Numbered from the stretch's first letter, positions 27,853-36,846 are shown. The stretch: DNA of 64,000 bases from Terrimonas_B sp041743125 (GCA_041743125.1 JBGTNK010000033.1:19524-83523), one strand, 5' to 3'. Translations and numbers: made by a program. Notes: generated by a model from the sequence alone, not told the origin.

Positions 27853-29013
27853 TCAAACGATCGGGTGTGTCTTAAAATCTTTGGTTCTGTCAAACAAATA
27901 ACGGTAGGTGGTTAGTTTTCGGCTGCGGTGGGTGCCCAGCCCCTCTGCTACATTGATCATTTTAGGATTAAATTCACCAATCCATTGCATTTCATATTTG
28001 TGATACAAAGGTTTCGGTTGTATCAGTTTGGCACCTTCCATAATGAGATATGAATCGACACCACGACCATGCATTTCCGGCACAATACCAAATACCAGGC
28101 CCACAAACTTATCAGGCTTGATGGTATTTTTTAACCAAAGAAATTTTATTTTATGTAGCAGATCGAATTTCCCGTGAAGATGTTTAAACCATTGATTGAG
28201 GTCAGGGAGATTGATCCAAATTCCTATGGGTTCATCCTTATAATAGGCAAACCAGCAAATTTTTTCATCCATCACTGGTTTCATTGACTGAAACATTTTG
28301 AGGACTACTTTTTTGTCGAGTTGTTTTAGCCCGCCATGCCCTGCCCAAGCCTTGTTATAAACAATGGTAAAGTCGTTCGCAAATTTTTCTAACTGGTTTT
28401 TTTTAATGTGAATGGCAGAAAAGTGAGGATCAGATGCGCAGGCATCACGCCGGTCGTAATATTTTTGTTTTACTTTATCTACCGTGTTTAAAGCAAAACA
28501 GGCCTGGTTATAAAAACCCATAAACCCGTAATTTTCAAATAGCTGCTGGTAATAAGGGGGGTTATAATTGAGGCAGTAAACCGGAGGTTCAAATCCCAGC
28601 ACCAGCAGGCCCCACCACCGATCCCTCTCACCAAAATTTATAGGGCCATCCATGGCCTGCATCCCTTTCTGCAGCAGCCAGTGTTTTGCAACATCAAATA
28701 ACATATCGGCAGCATCCTGGTTGTTGATGCAGTCAAAAAAACCAATGCCACCAACCGGAACATCATCTCCTTTATTCCTGTATTTTTTGTTGATAAACGC
28801 CGCAATACGGCCAATCAATTTTCCGTCGTTGCTTTTTAATATCCACCGTATAGCTTCTCCATGCCGGAAGGCCTTATTCTTCTTTTTATCGAACACATCA
28901 GAAATATCCTTATTAAGCGGTTGAATATAATTGGGATTATCTCCATTAATAACAATATTTACTTTTAAAAAATCTCGATCTTTTTTTGTGTTATAAACCT
29001 CCTCAAGCTGCAT
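27853..29013 (-). CDS. Conserved GNAT-like protein of unknown function
   Basis: 386-residue cytoplasmic protein. Segments such as WILKSNDGKLIGRIAAFINKKY and, later, FAYYKDEPIGIWINLPDLNQW and VFGIVPEMHGRGVDSYLIMEG resemble two acetyltransferase-type (GNAT) halves. The second has the HGRGVDS pyrophosphate-loop-like motif. Homologous proteins are common in Bacteroidota and Actinobacteria, mostly unnamed. ATG 29013 (MQLEEVYNTKKDRDF) is preferred to an upstream TTG. Substrate unknown. Confidence 0.7.
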   Translation of the reverse strand: MQLEEVYNTKKDRDFLKVNIVINGDNPNYIQPLNKDISDVFDKKKNKAFRHGEAIRWILKSNDGKLIGRIAAFINKKYRNKGDDVPVGGIGFFDCINNQDAADMLFDVAKHWLLQKGMQAMDGPINFGERDRWWGLLVLGFEPPVYCLNYNPPYYQQLFENYGFMGFYNQACFALNTVDKVKQKYYDRRDACASDPHFSAIHIKKNQLEKFANDFTIVYNKAWAGHGGLKQLDKKVVLKMFQSMKPVMDEKICWFAYYKDEPIGIWINLPDLNQWFKHLHGKFDLLHKIKFLWLKNTIKPDKFVGLVFGIVPEMHGRGVDSYLIMEGAKLIQPKPLYHKYEMQWIGEFNPKMINVAEGLGTHRSRKLTTYRYLFDRTKDFKTHPIV

Positions 29014-29068
29014 ATACAAATCTTTGAAGAGCAAAAATAACAGAACCTCTTTAAACTAATAGAAGTGA

Positions 29069-30331
29069 TCAATTTTTACAAAGATTGATTTTTTCATTCA
29101 GCAATTGCTTTTCAGAAACTGAGGTGGTCAATCGCAATGCTTTTTCAAAAAACTCTTTTGCCTTCAAATATTCCGCCATTTCCAGGTATAATTCTCCAAA
29201 CGCTGCAAAATAAAGATGATGAGTTTCGAGACCACTTATTTCCCTGAGCTCCCTGAGAGCCTGCTCCTTATTAATGGCATAAGCTGACGCAATGGCTTTG
29301 TTCATAGCAACAACCGGGTTCGGCTGCAATAGATAAAGTATTTCATATAAATGGTAAATGGATTTCCAGTCCGTTTGTTCTATCGATAAAGCGGCTGCAT
29401 GAGTCGATGCTATAGCAGCTTCCAGGTGGTAGGTGGATACTTCAAAGGGTTCGGCTGCCATGTCAAGGTGATCAAATCCTTTTTGGATCAACTGTTGATC
29501 CCATTTACTTCTGTCCTGGAATTTTAAAATAATGATATTGCCGTTTTTGTCGAGACGGGTTCGCAACCTTGAAGCCTGGAAACAAAAAAGGGAATATAAT
29601 GCATTTGTTCTTGGAAAACGGGTAAGGGGATGTTGTGTTAACAGGAAGCATAGCCGCATAGCTTCTTCGCAAAGATCTTCCCGGATAAGATGATCCGGTT
29701 GAGAAGAATTATATCCTTCATTAAACAAGAGATAAAGGGATTTTAAAACGGCATCAAGCCTGGCCTGTAATTCATCTCCCTCAGGCGTTTCCAATTCAAT
29801 TGATTCGGATTTAATTTTTTCTTTTGCCCGGTAAATTCTTTTTGCAACGGTATCATCTGTTGTTAAAAATGCGTTGGCTATTTCCGTAACGCTTAACCCG
29901 CAAAGAGTTTTTAACGTAAGCGCAATCTGCGATTCAGAGGCAATAGCCGGATGACAACAGGCAAACATCATTCTCAGTTGGCTATCCTGTATTTCATTTT
30001 CCATAAAAAATTGGTGAACGGTCGTAGTTAATGTCCATTCTGATTCCAGCAGGCTGATATATTGAGGCTTGATGTCCTTAAACTTTTTCTGACGGCGCAG
30101 GAAGTCAATGGATTTATTTCTGGCAACACGATATAACCAGGCGGAAGGATTGTCAGGAATTCCATTATAACTCCAGGTATTCATGGCCTGTAATAATGTG
30201 TCCTGAACAATATCCTGGGCAGTCTCCATGTTTTGCAAACCCAGTAACCGGGATAAAACGGAAATTATTTTTCCCGATTCATGCCGGAACAGATGATCTA
30301 TAGTTTGATGAATGGTTTCTGCAGATCTCAC
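29069..30331 (-). CDS. ECF RNA polymerase sigma factor with C-terminal TPR-like extension (ECF42 type)
   Basis: 420 residues. Region 2 (AQDIVQDTLLQAMNTW, then NPSAWLYRVARNKSIDFLRR) and region 4 (LTLKTLCGLSVTEIANAFLTTDDTVAKRIYRAKEKI) occupy about the first 190 residues. The remaining 230 are helical (DUF6596/TPR-like, with YHLYEILYLLQPNPVVAMNKAIA). This layout and nearby DGPF genes define the ECF42 group, which has no classical anti-sigma factor; the C-terminal extension is thought to set activity. The start is GTG 30331; an ATG just upstream runs into a stop at once. It is the last gene of the locus. Confidence 0.88.
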   Translation of the reverse strand: MRSAETIHQTIDHLFRHESGKIISVLSRLLGLQNMETAQDIVQDTLLQAMNTWSYNGIPDNPSAWLYRVARNKSIDFLRRQKKFKDIKPQYISLLESEWTLTTTVHQFFMENEIQDSQLRMMFACCHPAIASESQIALTLKTLCGLSVTEIANAFLTTDDTVAKRIYRAKEKIKSESIELETPEGDELQARLDAVLKSLYLLFNEGYNSSQPDHLIREDLCEEAMRLCFLLTQHPLTRFPRTNALYSLFCFQASRLRTRLDKNGNIIILKFQDRSKWDQQLIQKGFDHLDMAAEPFEVSTYHLEAAIASTHAAALSIEQTDWKSIYHLYEILYLLQPNPVVAMNKAIASAYAINKEQALRELREISGLETHHLYFAAFGELYLEMAEYLKAKEFFEKALRLTTSVSEKQLLNEKINLCKN

Positions 30332-30360
30332 AACATTTCTTTAACGCAATTTAGTTTTTA

Positions 30361-30789
30361 TTACCTGTAAGCCTCTGAACCGTAAGCCTGGCCTTTACCC
30401 GTTTGGCATAGCTGGCGAAGACTTTCCATGTATCTGCCCCAGCTAAAGGAACAACTGGCATAAAAATCGTCTGTAGTTTTCCAATTGTCATGGTTAAAAC
30501 GTACCCGGGTCTTTCCATCATTATCATCCAACTGAAATTGAATAGTTGTTCCTATCCAATCTTCTGGCCCTGCCACACACTCCCATTTAAGCAATTCATT
30601 TTTCTTCATTTCAGTTACTTTCATGTCGTTTCCGAACTCACCAAACCTAAATTGGATAATTCCACCAGGCTTGCTGTCTCCGCTGGTATGTATGGTCCAT
30701 CATCTGGCAAGTTGGTCTGTATGGGTGATGGCTTCAAAAACCTTTTCCCTGGGTGCGGCTATATGAAATAAGTATTTTATCGCTGCCAT
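30361..30789 (-). pseudogene. SRPBCC/AHSA1-type gene interrupted by an in-frame TGA
   Basis: Reading the minus strand from ATG 30789 gives MAAIKYLFHIAAPREKVFEA, a normal AHSA1-type start, to codon 29. Codon 30 is TGA (30700-30702) and the frame then continues WTIHTSGDSKPGG and on through MKVTEMKKNEL to the natural stop at 30361, for 142 codons. The family usually has a WW(T) pair here, so TGA replaces a Trp codon (TGG) by a single base change. A shorter ORF from the internal ATG 30624 (87 residues) would lack the N-terminal strands and is unlikely to fold. A sequencing error is possible. Confidence 0.8.
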
Positions 30790-30791
30790 GT

Positions 30792-31253
30792 TTAAGTGAT
30801 TTTATTTTCAATAATTTTTTTTAACAGTTGCAGATCTTTTCGGTTGGCACTCTTCATCATAAGAGCCATAAAAGGAGCAAATATTTTTGAAAACCCAGAT
30901 GGAAAACCCCTGTTTCTTAATGTCATTCGGGTTGTTTGATTATCCATTTCTTTCCAGGCATATGTCGTTTCCATTGGGAAAGGTCCATCAGCTGTTTTCA
31001 TAACTAATTTTTCTCCGGGTGCCCATTCTGTAATCTCATATACATATGATAATTGCCTGCCAAGGAACTGCGCTTTGAAAGCGATTTGAGATCCTTGTTG
31101 TAAGGGTGGCGATGTGATCCATTCCACGGATTTTATATTTGTATACCAGGTGGTCGCATTATCCGGACTAGAAGCATAGGTTGCTACTTCTTCAACATTG
31201 GCTGAAATTAATATTTCGCTAATGACATCAACAGCTTTCATTTTAATAAGCAT
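30792..31253 (-). CDS. SRPBCC (START/Bet v1-like) family protein
   Basis: 153-residue ligand-binding-fold protein. The pattern AVDVISEILISANVEEVATYASSPDNATTWYTNIKSVEW, then GSQIAFKAQFLGRQLSYVYEITEWAPGEKLVM and a long C-terminal helix (LMMKSANRKDLQLLKKIIE), is typical of SRPBCC polyketide-cyclase-like proteins. No catalytic site is evident. It sits two bases before the ATG of the broken SRPBCC gene on the same strand, inside the sigma-factor locus. ATG 31241 is an alternative start. Confidence 0.82.
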   Translation of the reverse strand: MLIKMKAVDVISEILISANVEEVATYASSPDNATTWYTNIKSVEWITSPPLQQGSQIAFKAQFLGRQLSYVYEITEWAPGEKLVMKTADGPFPMETTYAWKEMDNQTTRMTLRNRGFPSGFSKIFAPFMALMMKSANRKDLQLLKKIIENKIT

Positions 31254-31356
31254 TCATTTTAACTCTTAGAATCCCTGAAAGGTTCTTTTAATGATCCCGC
31301 TTGTTTCAATTCTTAACTATCAATAGCCCTGAACTCTAATTTAGTTAGGGGAAAAA

Positions 31357-31965
31357 TCAATTTTTTGGAAAGTTGGGATTAGTCTTCAGTTCTTCCAATT
31401 GAAGGGTATGACGTAACGTATGTCCGTTCAGAAATAAAAGCATTTGATAGGTATCAATGGTTCCCAGGAATGGATGCGCTATAAAATGATTCCGCAAATC
31501 TTCTTGTGTTTTTTTGAAAAAGTTTTGAGTGTTGGTTCTTCTTTCAATAAAGACCTTTAGGGCATCCTGCGCAGTACCGAATTGCCCGCCAGGAATAAAA
31601 CCTTCGGGTGCCTTGGCTTTGAAACTCCTGTCGGTGATCATTTTTATAATCGATTGATCTGTTTGTTTGATCTCCTTTCGCCTGGCAGGATCAGCATTTG
31701 CTTTCAGGGAACTCATAGACCAGTCAAACAGATTTTTTTCTGCTAGTGCTATATGCTCAATGCAATTGGCTATACTCCATACACTGTCGGCCGGTTTCCA
31801 ACTAAGCTGGGCTTCTGATAATCCGTTTACATTATTGATCAGCCTTTGCCTTGTTTCTTTTAGGTATTGCAAAGCAAATTTTCTGTCTTTTTTTGACAGC
31901 GGAGTTTCTGCCGGGCTGTAACTAACCAATAATAAAACTGCAAGTACAGAAAATAGGTTACGCAT
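31357..31965 (-). CDS. Exported DinB-superfamily protein
   Basis: 202-residue four-helix protein of the DinB_2/DUF664 kind with a signal peptide (MRNLFSVLAVLLLVSYSPA). Histidines in NCIEHIALAEKNLF and GHTLRHTLQLEEL are where the family binds a metal. The preceding WKPADSVWSIANC is a common DinB motif. DinB-like proteins act as thiol-dependent transferases in some Gram-positives, but this exported form has no known substrate. ATG 31965 is chosen because the signal peptide starts there; the longer frame upstream has no support. Confidence 0.8.
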   Translation of the reverse strand: MRNLFSVLAVLLLVSYSPAETPLSKKDRKFALQYLKETRQRLINNVNGLSEAQLSWKPADSVWSIANCIEHIALAEKNLFDWSMSSLKANADPARRKEIKQTDQSIIKMITDRSFKAKAPEGFIPGGQFGTAQDALKVFIERRTNTQNFFKKTQEDLRNHFIAHPFLGTIDTYQMLLFLNGHTLRHTLQLEELKTNPNFPKN

Positions 31966-32086
31966 AACAATAAAGTTTAAAAAATTGATAATTTCGATTT
32001 TGTATAAAGAAAAATAAGTGACAGTTATTAAGTAAATAATTTCGTGTCCACGCCTGTTTTTAAGGCCTATCCGATCAACAGTAAAA

Positions 32087-32431
32087 TTACATGTCAACTT
32101 TCATTACTTGCCTTACCTGGACGGTTCCCCCCGCATCAAAATCAGGATAATCTTTTGAGATTGCTACAGCTTCATTCATGTCTTTTGCCTTTATTATAAA
32201 AAAGCCACCCACTACTTCTTTCCCTTCCGTGTAGGGACCATCAGTCACCGTTTTCCCGCTTTTTCCCATAATTATTTTACCTCCCGGCAGCAAGGGTTCT
32301 CCCGATACATATTGTTGTGTTTTATTTAGCTTATCAATCCAGGCCATCCATTTTCCCATGTGTGACTGCATTTGTTCGGGGCTGGCGCCATTTATCTGGC
32401 CGCCATGAAAAATGAGCATAAACTTTTCCAT
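32087..32431 (-). CDS. DGPF/YCII-related protein (second copy)
   Basis: 114-residue alpha-beta protein of the YCII-related group, with the hallmark DGPYTEGKEVVGGFFII and the start FMLIFHGGQ. DGPF proteins are the usual genomic companions and targets of ECF42 sigma factors; their biochemical role is unknown. It begins 34 bases after the first DGPF gene. The two are clear paralogues. Confidence 0.88.
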   Translation of the reverse strand: MEKFMLIFHGGQINGASPEQMQSHMGKWMAWIDKLNKTQQYVSGEPLLPGGKIIMGKSGKTVTDGPYTEGKEVVGGFFIIKAKDMNEAVAISKDYPDFDAGGTVQVRQVMKVDM

Positions 32432-32465
32432 AATGAATTAAATTAAATTTTAGACTTTATGTTTT

Positions 32466-32819
32466 TTACATGTTTAGTGGCAGAAGTTCTCTTACTTCAA
32501 CGGTGCCTTCATGATCAAGAAGAGGACATCCTTTGGCTAATTCTACTGCTTCGCCATGATCGGCAGCCTTGATCATCAGGTATCCACCTACAATTTCTTT
32601 TCCTTCAGTAAAAGGACCGTCAGTAACATTTTTTTTGCTTCCGTTTATGACCGAGCCATCCTTGCCAAGGGGAAGGCCAGAAATAAATTTTTGCTCCTTT
32701 CCCAAATTTTCCATCCATGTTTTCCATTTGGCCATGTGTTCTTTCCATTTTTCCGGATTTTTTTGTTCATCTGTTCTTCCCGCGTCACCGCCGCGAAATA
32801 ACAATAAGTAATCTTTCAT
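32466..32819 (-). CDS. DGPF/YCII-related protein (first gene of the sigma-factor locus)
   Basis: 117 residues, with MKDYLLLFRGGDAGR at the start, DGPFTEGKEIVGGYLMIKA in the middle and an acidic C-terminal part (HEGTVEVRELLPLNM). It has the complete DGPF signature that names the family. It is the promoter-proximal gene of the minus-strand locus that ends with the ECF42-type sigma factor, and has a matching candidate promoter 42 bases upstream. Confidence 0.9.
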   Translation of the reverse strand: MKDYLLLFRGGDAGRTDEQKNPEKWKEHMAKWKTWMENLGKEQKFISGLPLGKDGSVINGSKKNVTDGPFTEGKEIVGGYLMIKAADHGEAVELAKGCPLLDHEGTVEVRELLPLNM

Positions 32820-32860
32820 AACAGCAATTTTTTGTGTTTATTAAATAAGTACAGATATAT

Positions 32861-32887
32861 GACGACCGGTGGCTTTCATATCGGACA
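32861..32887 (-). promoter_or_regulatory. Candidate ECF42-type promoter before the DGPF locus
   Basis: On the minus strand TGTCCG (32882-32887) and CGTC (32861-32864) are separated by 17 bases. The reported ECF42 promoter pairs a TGTCGA-like -35 with a CG(A/T)C -10 at similar spacing, so this site differs by about two bases in the -35. It lies about 42 bases before the first DGPF ATG. I saw no matching site before the other genes of the locus. Match seen; function inferred. Confidence 0.55.
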
Positions 32888-33030
32888 AATGAAAATAAAT
32901 TTTTAGAATTTACGCTAATGTGAAGTGAACGGGTGTGCATTTCCTGCTCCAGGTGAAACCGGTTTTAATAGGGTAGTAGTGGATGAACAGCCGTTATAAA
33001 AACACCGTACTTGTGCATACCAAGGTAGCC

Positions 33031-33059
33031 AAAAAAAACCTTTCCGGCCGGAAAGGTTT
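33031..33059 (-). terminator. Palindromic terminator after the L,D-transpeptidase gene
   Basis: A perfect 10-bp stem (AAACCTTTCC with GGAAAGGTTT, 4-base GGCC loop) is followed on the minus strand by a run of T. It lies just past the stop of the L,D-transpeptidase gene. The bases next to it give enough A/T on the plus strand for weak bidirectional use. Confidence 0.88.
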
Positions 33060-33086
33060 ATGTTAAAGGAATTACCGTTGGTATTT

Positions 33087-34721
33087 TTATAATATTCGGG
33101 TAAACATCTTTTTCATTAATTGCTGATCGTGTCCGTAAATGTCTTCCCTGAAATTGAGTTCACCTTCTTCATCAACCCAGGCTGTGTAATAGGTGATCAA
33201 TACGGGAACTGCTTTTTTTAGGGGTACAAATTTTTCTTCACCACTATTCATCGCAGTATTAACTTTTGAAGCATTCCAACTGTCATTATTCCGCAACAGG
33301 TAATTTGCCATTCGCTCAGGATCACTCAGGCGAATACAACCGTGACTAAATGCTCTTTTATTCCTGGAAAACAAACTTTTTGAAGGTGTATCATGAAAGT
33401 AAATATTGAAGGAATTGGGAAAAAGAAATTTTACTTTGCCCAGTGCATTGTCTCCACCAGGAAGTTGCCTGATTTCGGGCACACCATTATTTTCGCCGGT
33501 CTTTTCCATATTGTGGCTTTCAAGATAGCCGGGGTCTTTCGCTATCGCTGGTAAGATTTCATTCTTTACAATGCTGGAAGGCACATTCCAGTGAGGACTA
33601 AAAACTACCTGGTTAAGCTTACCTGTAAACACCCTGGTATCATGTCCTTCTTTGCCTACTACCACTTCCATGTCGAAGACTTTTTTATTATTCTCTATAG
33701 CATGAAGAACAAAGGCAGGAATGTTCACTAACAAAAGATCGCCCTGCGGTTGTACAGGCAACCATCTCATACGGTCCATATTGATCAATAATTGTTGTAT
33801 TCTCCTGGCAACAGGTATATTCATTTCCGCGAGAGTAGTTTTATTGACAATACCATCCTGCTTTAATCCATGCCTGCGCTGAAATTTTTTTACACCCGTT
33901 TCCAGTGTATCCGTAAAAAGCATGGAGGTATCAGTGACAGACAAGTCAGTGGTTATTTGGAGTCTTTTTTTAATTAAGACTATTTCAGGCGAGGACATTC
34001 CCTTTTTTAGAACTTTTTTATCACCCGAAATTTGTGGCCACCCACCTTTTGAATGAATACCATAATAAAGAGCAAGGTTATCCTTCAGTTTGCCATAGGA
34101 TGGATTTACGTCTTCATAATATTTATCATCCTTATGTTTCTTTTTTAATAAGGAGTCGGCCAGGTATAAGGCATCCTGTTTTATAGCCGGGATAAAACGC
34201 TCCATTTCCTTTCTTTTTACGTATTCAGATTCATAAGCCAGTAATGTGTGCCGGATAAATTGAGTGGTCAATTGGAGTTCTGTCTTAATAAAGGACTTAT
34301 TCGTTGCTGAAGGGGAAATGCTGTCATCTGTAATCAGGTAATCCATTCTTTTTTGTAGTTCCTTATTATCAAGCGTAGTATCGTCACTGGAAGCGGTATG
34401 ATGGTTATGAAGGTTCCAAAAGCCTCTTGCCTGTTCGGTAAGGCCATCGCCGGAAAACCAGGCAAACTGAAAATTTCGGCTATTGTAAAAACTAAGTAAG
34501 CGGCGGCTAATGGAATCGGGAATATTTTTCTCAATTATATATTTTTCGACAGCCCCACTGTCCAAAAAAAGATCGCTATATGAATTAGAAGCATTTATAT
34601 AATTATTTCTGGCGGTGATCTTCTTGTTTTTTACTTCAGTTCCAGCGCTGTTATCGTTGTTATTTATACAGGATATTAACAAAAACAAACCCAGGGGCAA
34701 ATAAAATAATAATTTTTTCAT
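33087..34721 (-). CDS. L,D-transpeptidase, YcbB-like lipoprotein
   Basis: 544 residues. The lipoprotein signal ends at LLISC (Cys18). A scaffold domain follows (about 55-230). A peptidoglycan-binding domain has KKGMSSPEIVLIKKRLQ and GVKKFQRRHGLKQDG (about 234-300). The YkuD catalytic domain contains VFSPHWNVP and the nucleophile motif FSHGCIRLSDPERMA, with Cys as the acyl acceptor. It would make 3-3 cross-links or attach proteins to peptidoglycan from the outer face of the inner membrane or the periplasm. A terminator lies downstream. Confidence 0.93.
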   Translation of the reverse strand: MKKLLFYLPLGLFLLISCINNNDNSAGTEVKNKKITARNNYINASNSYSDLFLDSGAVEKYIIEKNIPDSISRRLLSFYNSRNFQFAWFSGDGLTEQARGFWNLHNHHTASSDDTTLDNKELQKRMDYLITDDSISPSATNKSFIKTELQLTTQFIRHTLLAYESEYVKRKEMERFIPAIKQDALYLADSLLKKKHKDDKYYEDVNPSYGKLKDNLALYYGIHSKGGWPQISGDKKVLKKGMSSPEIVLIKKRLQITTDLSVTDTSMLFTDTLETGVKKFQRRHGLKQDGIVNKTTLAEMNIPVARRIQQLLINMDRMRWLPVQPQGDLLLVNIPAFVLHAIENNKKVFDMEVVVGKEGHDTRVFTGKLNQVVFSPHWNVPSSIVKNEILPAIAKDPGYLESHNMEKTGENNGVPEIRQLPGGDNALGKVKFLFPNSFNIYFHDTPSKSLFSRNKRAFSHGCIRLSDPERMANYLLRNNDSWNASKVNTAMNSGEEKFVPLKKAVPVLITYYTAWVDEEGELNFREDIYGHDQQLMKKMFTRIL

Positions 34722-34883
34722 GTGTCATCGTTTGCAAAGATTATGCCTGTGGAAATTATTTATGCTCCGGGCTTGACGGAAGGTGAATTAATCAGAGAAA
34801 ATCTTCGCCAAAAGCAGTAGACTAGCTCGAGGAAAATCTTTAGATCATTTTTTACGCTACTTATAGCAGGAGTTCTCCAAATA

Positions 34884-34913
34884 AAAAAGGCGCCTGAATT
34901 AAAGCGCCTTTTT
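34884..34913 (-). terminator. Terminator after the S9 peptidase gene
   Basis: A perfect 10-bp stem (AAAAAGGCGC with GCGCCTTTTT, 10-base loop) with A and T tracts on both sides works in either orientation; here it follows the minus-strand S9 peptidase by 16 bases. Confidence 0.85.
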
Positions 34914-34929
34914 CCATGCTAAAGAAAAA

Positions 34930-36846
34930 TTAGTTTTTTTTATTTTTTAATGGTGCCCCTTTCAAATATTTATCGAGAAAGGTTAGTATTTGTCCGTAAC
35001 CCTTTATCTCATTTTCTTTTTTTATAAAGCCATGTCCTTCGTCGGGGAAGATAACATACTCAACCGGTACATTATTTTTCTTTACAGCAGCTACTACTTC
35101 ATCACTTTCTATTTTCAAAACTCTCGGATCGTTGGCTCCCTGCAATACCATCAATGGTTTTTTGATATTAGCTGCGTGCAGTAAGGGTGAATATTGTTTT
35201 AACCGGACAGTGTCTGCTGAATTAGGATCACCAATCTCTTCGTATAATGCTTTTTTAAACGATTCCCAATATGGGGGTACTTCTTTTAAAGTACGCAGCC
35301 AGTTGGACACACCAAACAAGTCTACACCAACATCGAATTCATCCGGCTGAAAACATAAAGCGGCCAGGGTCATATAACCACCATACGACCCTCCAAGAAT
35401 ACCAATTTTAGAGGAATCAATATAAGGAAGGGAAGCCAGGTATTTTTTACCCCATACCACATCTTTAAGGTCTTTGTCGCCATGATTACGGTTATCCATT
35501 TTGAAGAAGGTTTTTCCATAACCGCTGCTGCCACGGTTGTTCACATCCATTACTGCATATCCATGGTTAACGAGATATTGTATCAGAGAAAAATAATATT
35601 GACCAGCCTGCCCGCCCGGACCGCCATGTACAAATACCACTGCGGGTGCTTTGTTTTCAATTGTGGCCTGCTGAGGTTTATAATAGATAGCTGGTATTTC
35701 CAATCCATCAAAGGATTTGTAACGCACTACCTGTGCCGAAACCAGGTCAGCTTCATTAATATCGGGGTTAAGGGTAGCAGTCTGTTTTTTTAATTTTTTG
35801 GTATTGAAATCATAGCTATACAGGTTGCCCGGCGCTTTGGAACTACCCACATTCAGGATCATCTTGTTCTCACTTCGGGAGATACTTACACTTTGTATGT
35901 TTCCGTCTTCAATCTTCGGAAATTCAAGTTCTTTCCCTGTTTGATGATCAAAGAGGTGAAGTTTGTTGGCTCCGTCTTCATTCACATAGATCACCCGGTA
36001 TTTTTCATTGAATGATTTGGTCATCCATACCACATCCCATTTGTCACTGTATAATTTTTCTTTCTGACCGGTACCAATATCATACTTCGCGATATAGGTG
36101 AATTCACCTCCTTCATCTGTCAGGTAATACAGCGTCTTATTGTCAAGAGAAAACTGAAGTGGTCTATTATTACATTCAATACTATATGGATTGATCTTTT
36201 TCAATTGGCCGGTCTGCTGGTTGAGCAAGTAGAGATTGGAAAAAGTAGTAGTTACCGGCTCTACAAGCGCCAGATATTTCTCATCCGCTGACATAGCGCC
36301 AGCGTCAAATCCATTGTCATTCTTGTAGATCATGATACTGGTCCAGTTGATGGTATCCATTTTATACATGTCGAAAAACATGGGATTTCTTTTGTTAGAA
36401 GTATAGTATAAAAATTTATTATCACGGCTCCAGCCCCAGAAGCTGGCTTTTTCCTTTTCACCGGGAGTAAGATCTTTGATGGTACCGTCTGCTTTCCGAA
36501 GAAAAAGATGGCTGTTCTCGTTACCACCTTTGTCAGAATTGTAAATAATGTTTTCTGTACCTGGAACAAAACTATCCGCGAAAACGGATTCTTTATCCGA
36601 ATTGGTCAGTTGGGTCTTATTGCCCGATGCCAGGTTAATCTTATAGGCATTGAAGATGCCACTTTCATTACTGGTTACAAGAAGGTTATCATCATCGGAG
36701 CTAATAGAGCCGCCAAAGACTTCGGAACTTTTGTAAAATTGTTCAATACTGTATTGTTTTACATCGCGGGGGGGTTGTTCTTTTTTATTATTATCAGCAC
36801 AGGAAAATAATAAGATAACCGCAAGGGCCGCCATGAATCGGTTCAT
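34930..36846 (-). CDS. Prolyl-oligopeptidase (S9) family lipoprotein peptidase
   Basis: 638 residues. The N-terminus is a lipoprotein signal (MAALAVILLFSC). A beta-propeller with repeated SRDNKFLYY-type blades spans about 25-370. An alpha/beta hydrolase domain follows, with oxyanion loop VFVHGGPGGQ, nucleophile GGSYGGYMTL (Ser about 487), aspartate in VLQGANDPRV and histidine in FPDEGHGF. This is a dipeptidyl-peptidase/acylaminoacyl-peptidase-type enzyme, likely periplasmic or on the outer membrane. Monocistronic. Confidence 0.92.
   Translation of the reverse strand: MNRFMAALAVILLFSCADNNKKEQPPRDVKQYSIEQFYKSSEVFGGSISSDDDNLLVTSNESGIFNAYKINLASGNKTQLTNSDKESVFADSFVPGTENIIYNSDKGGNENSHLFLRKADGTIKDLTPGEKEKASFWGWSRDNKFLYYTSNKRNPMFFDMYKMDTINWTSIMIYKNDNGFDAGAMSADEKYLALVEPVTTTFSNLYLLNQQTGQLKKINPYSIECNNRPLQFSLDNKTLYYLTDEGGEFTYIAKYDIGTGQKEKLYSDKWDVVWMTKSFNEKYRVIYVNEDGANKLHLFDHQTGKELEFPKIEDGNIQSVSISRSENKMILNVGSSKAPGNLYSYDFNTKKLKKQTATLNPDINEADLVSAQVVRYKSFDGLEIPAIYYKPQQATIENKAPAVVFVHGGPGGQAGQYYFSLIQYLVNHGYAVMDVNNRGSSGYGKTFFKMDNRNHGDKDLKDVVWGKKYLASLPYIDSSKIGILGGSYGGYMTLAALCFQPDEFDVGVDLFGVSNWLRTLKEVPPYWESFKKALYEEIGDPNSADTVRLKQYSPLLHAANIKKPLMVLQGANDPRVLKIESDEVVAAVKKNNVPVEYVIFPDEGHGFIKKENEIKGYGQILTFLDKYLKGAPLKNKKN

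Noticed and set aside
30700..30702. UGA read as selenocysteine or as Trp (alternative code)
   Set aside because: The family has Trp, not Cys/Sec, here. Many other genes in the window end at TGA (for example rsmE and murC), so the genetic code is normal.
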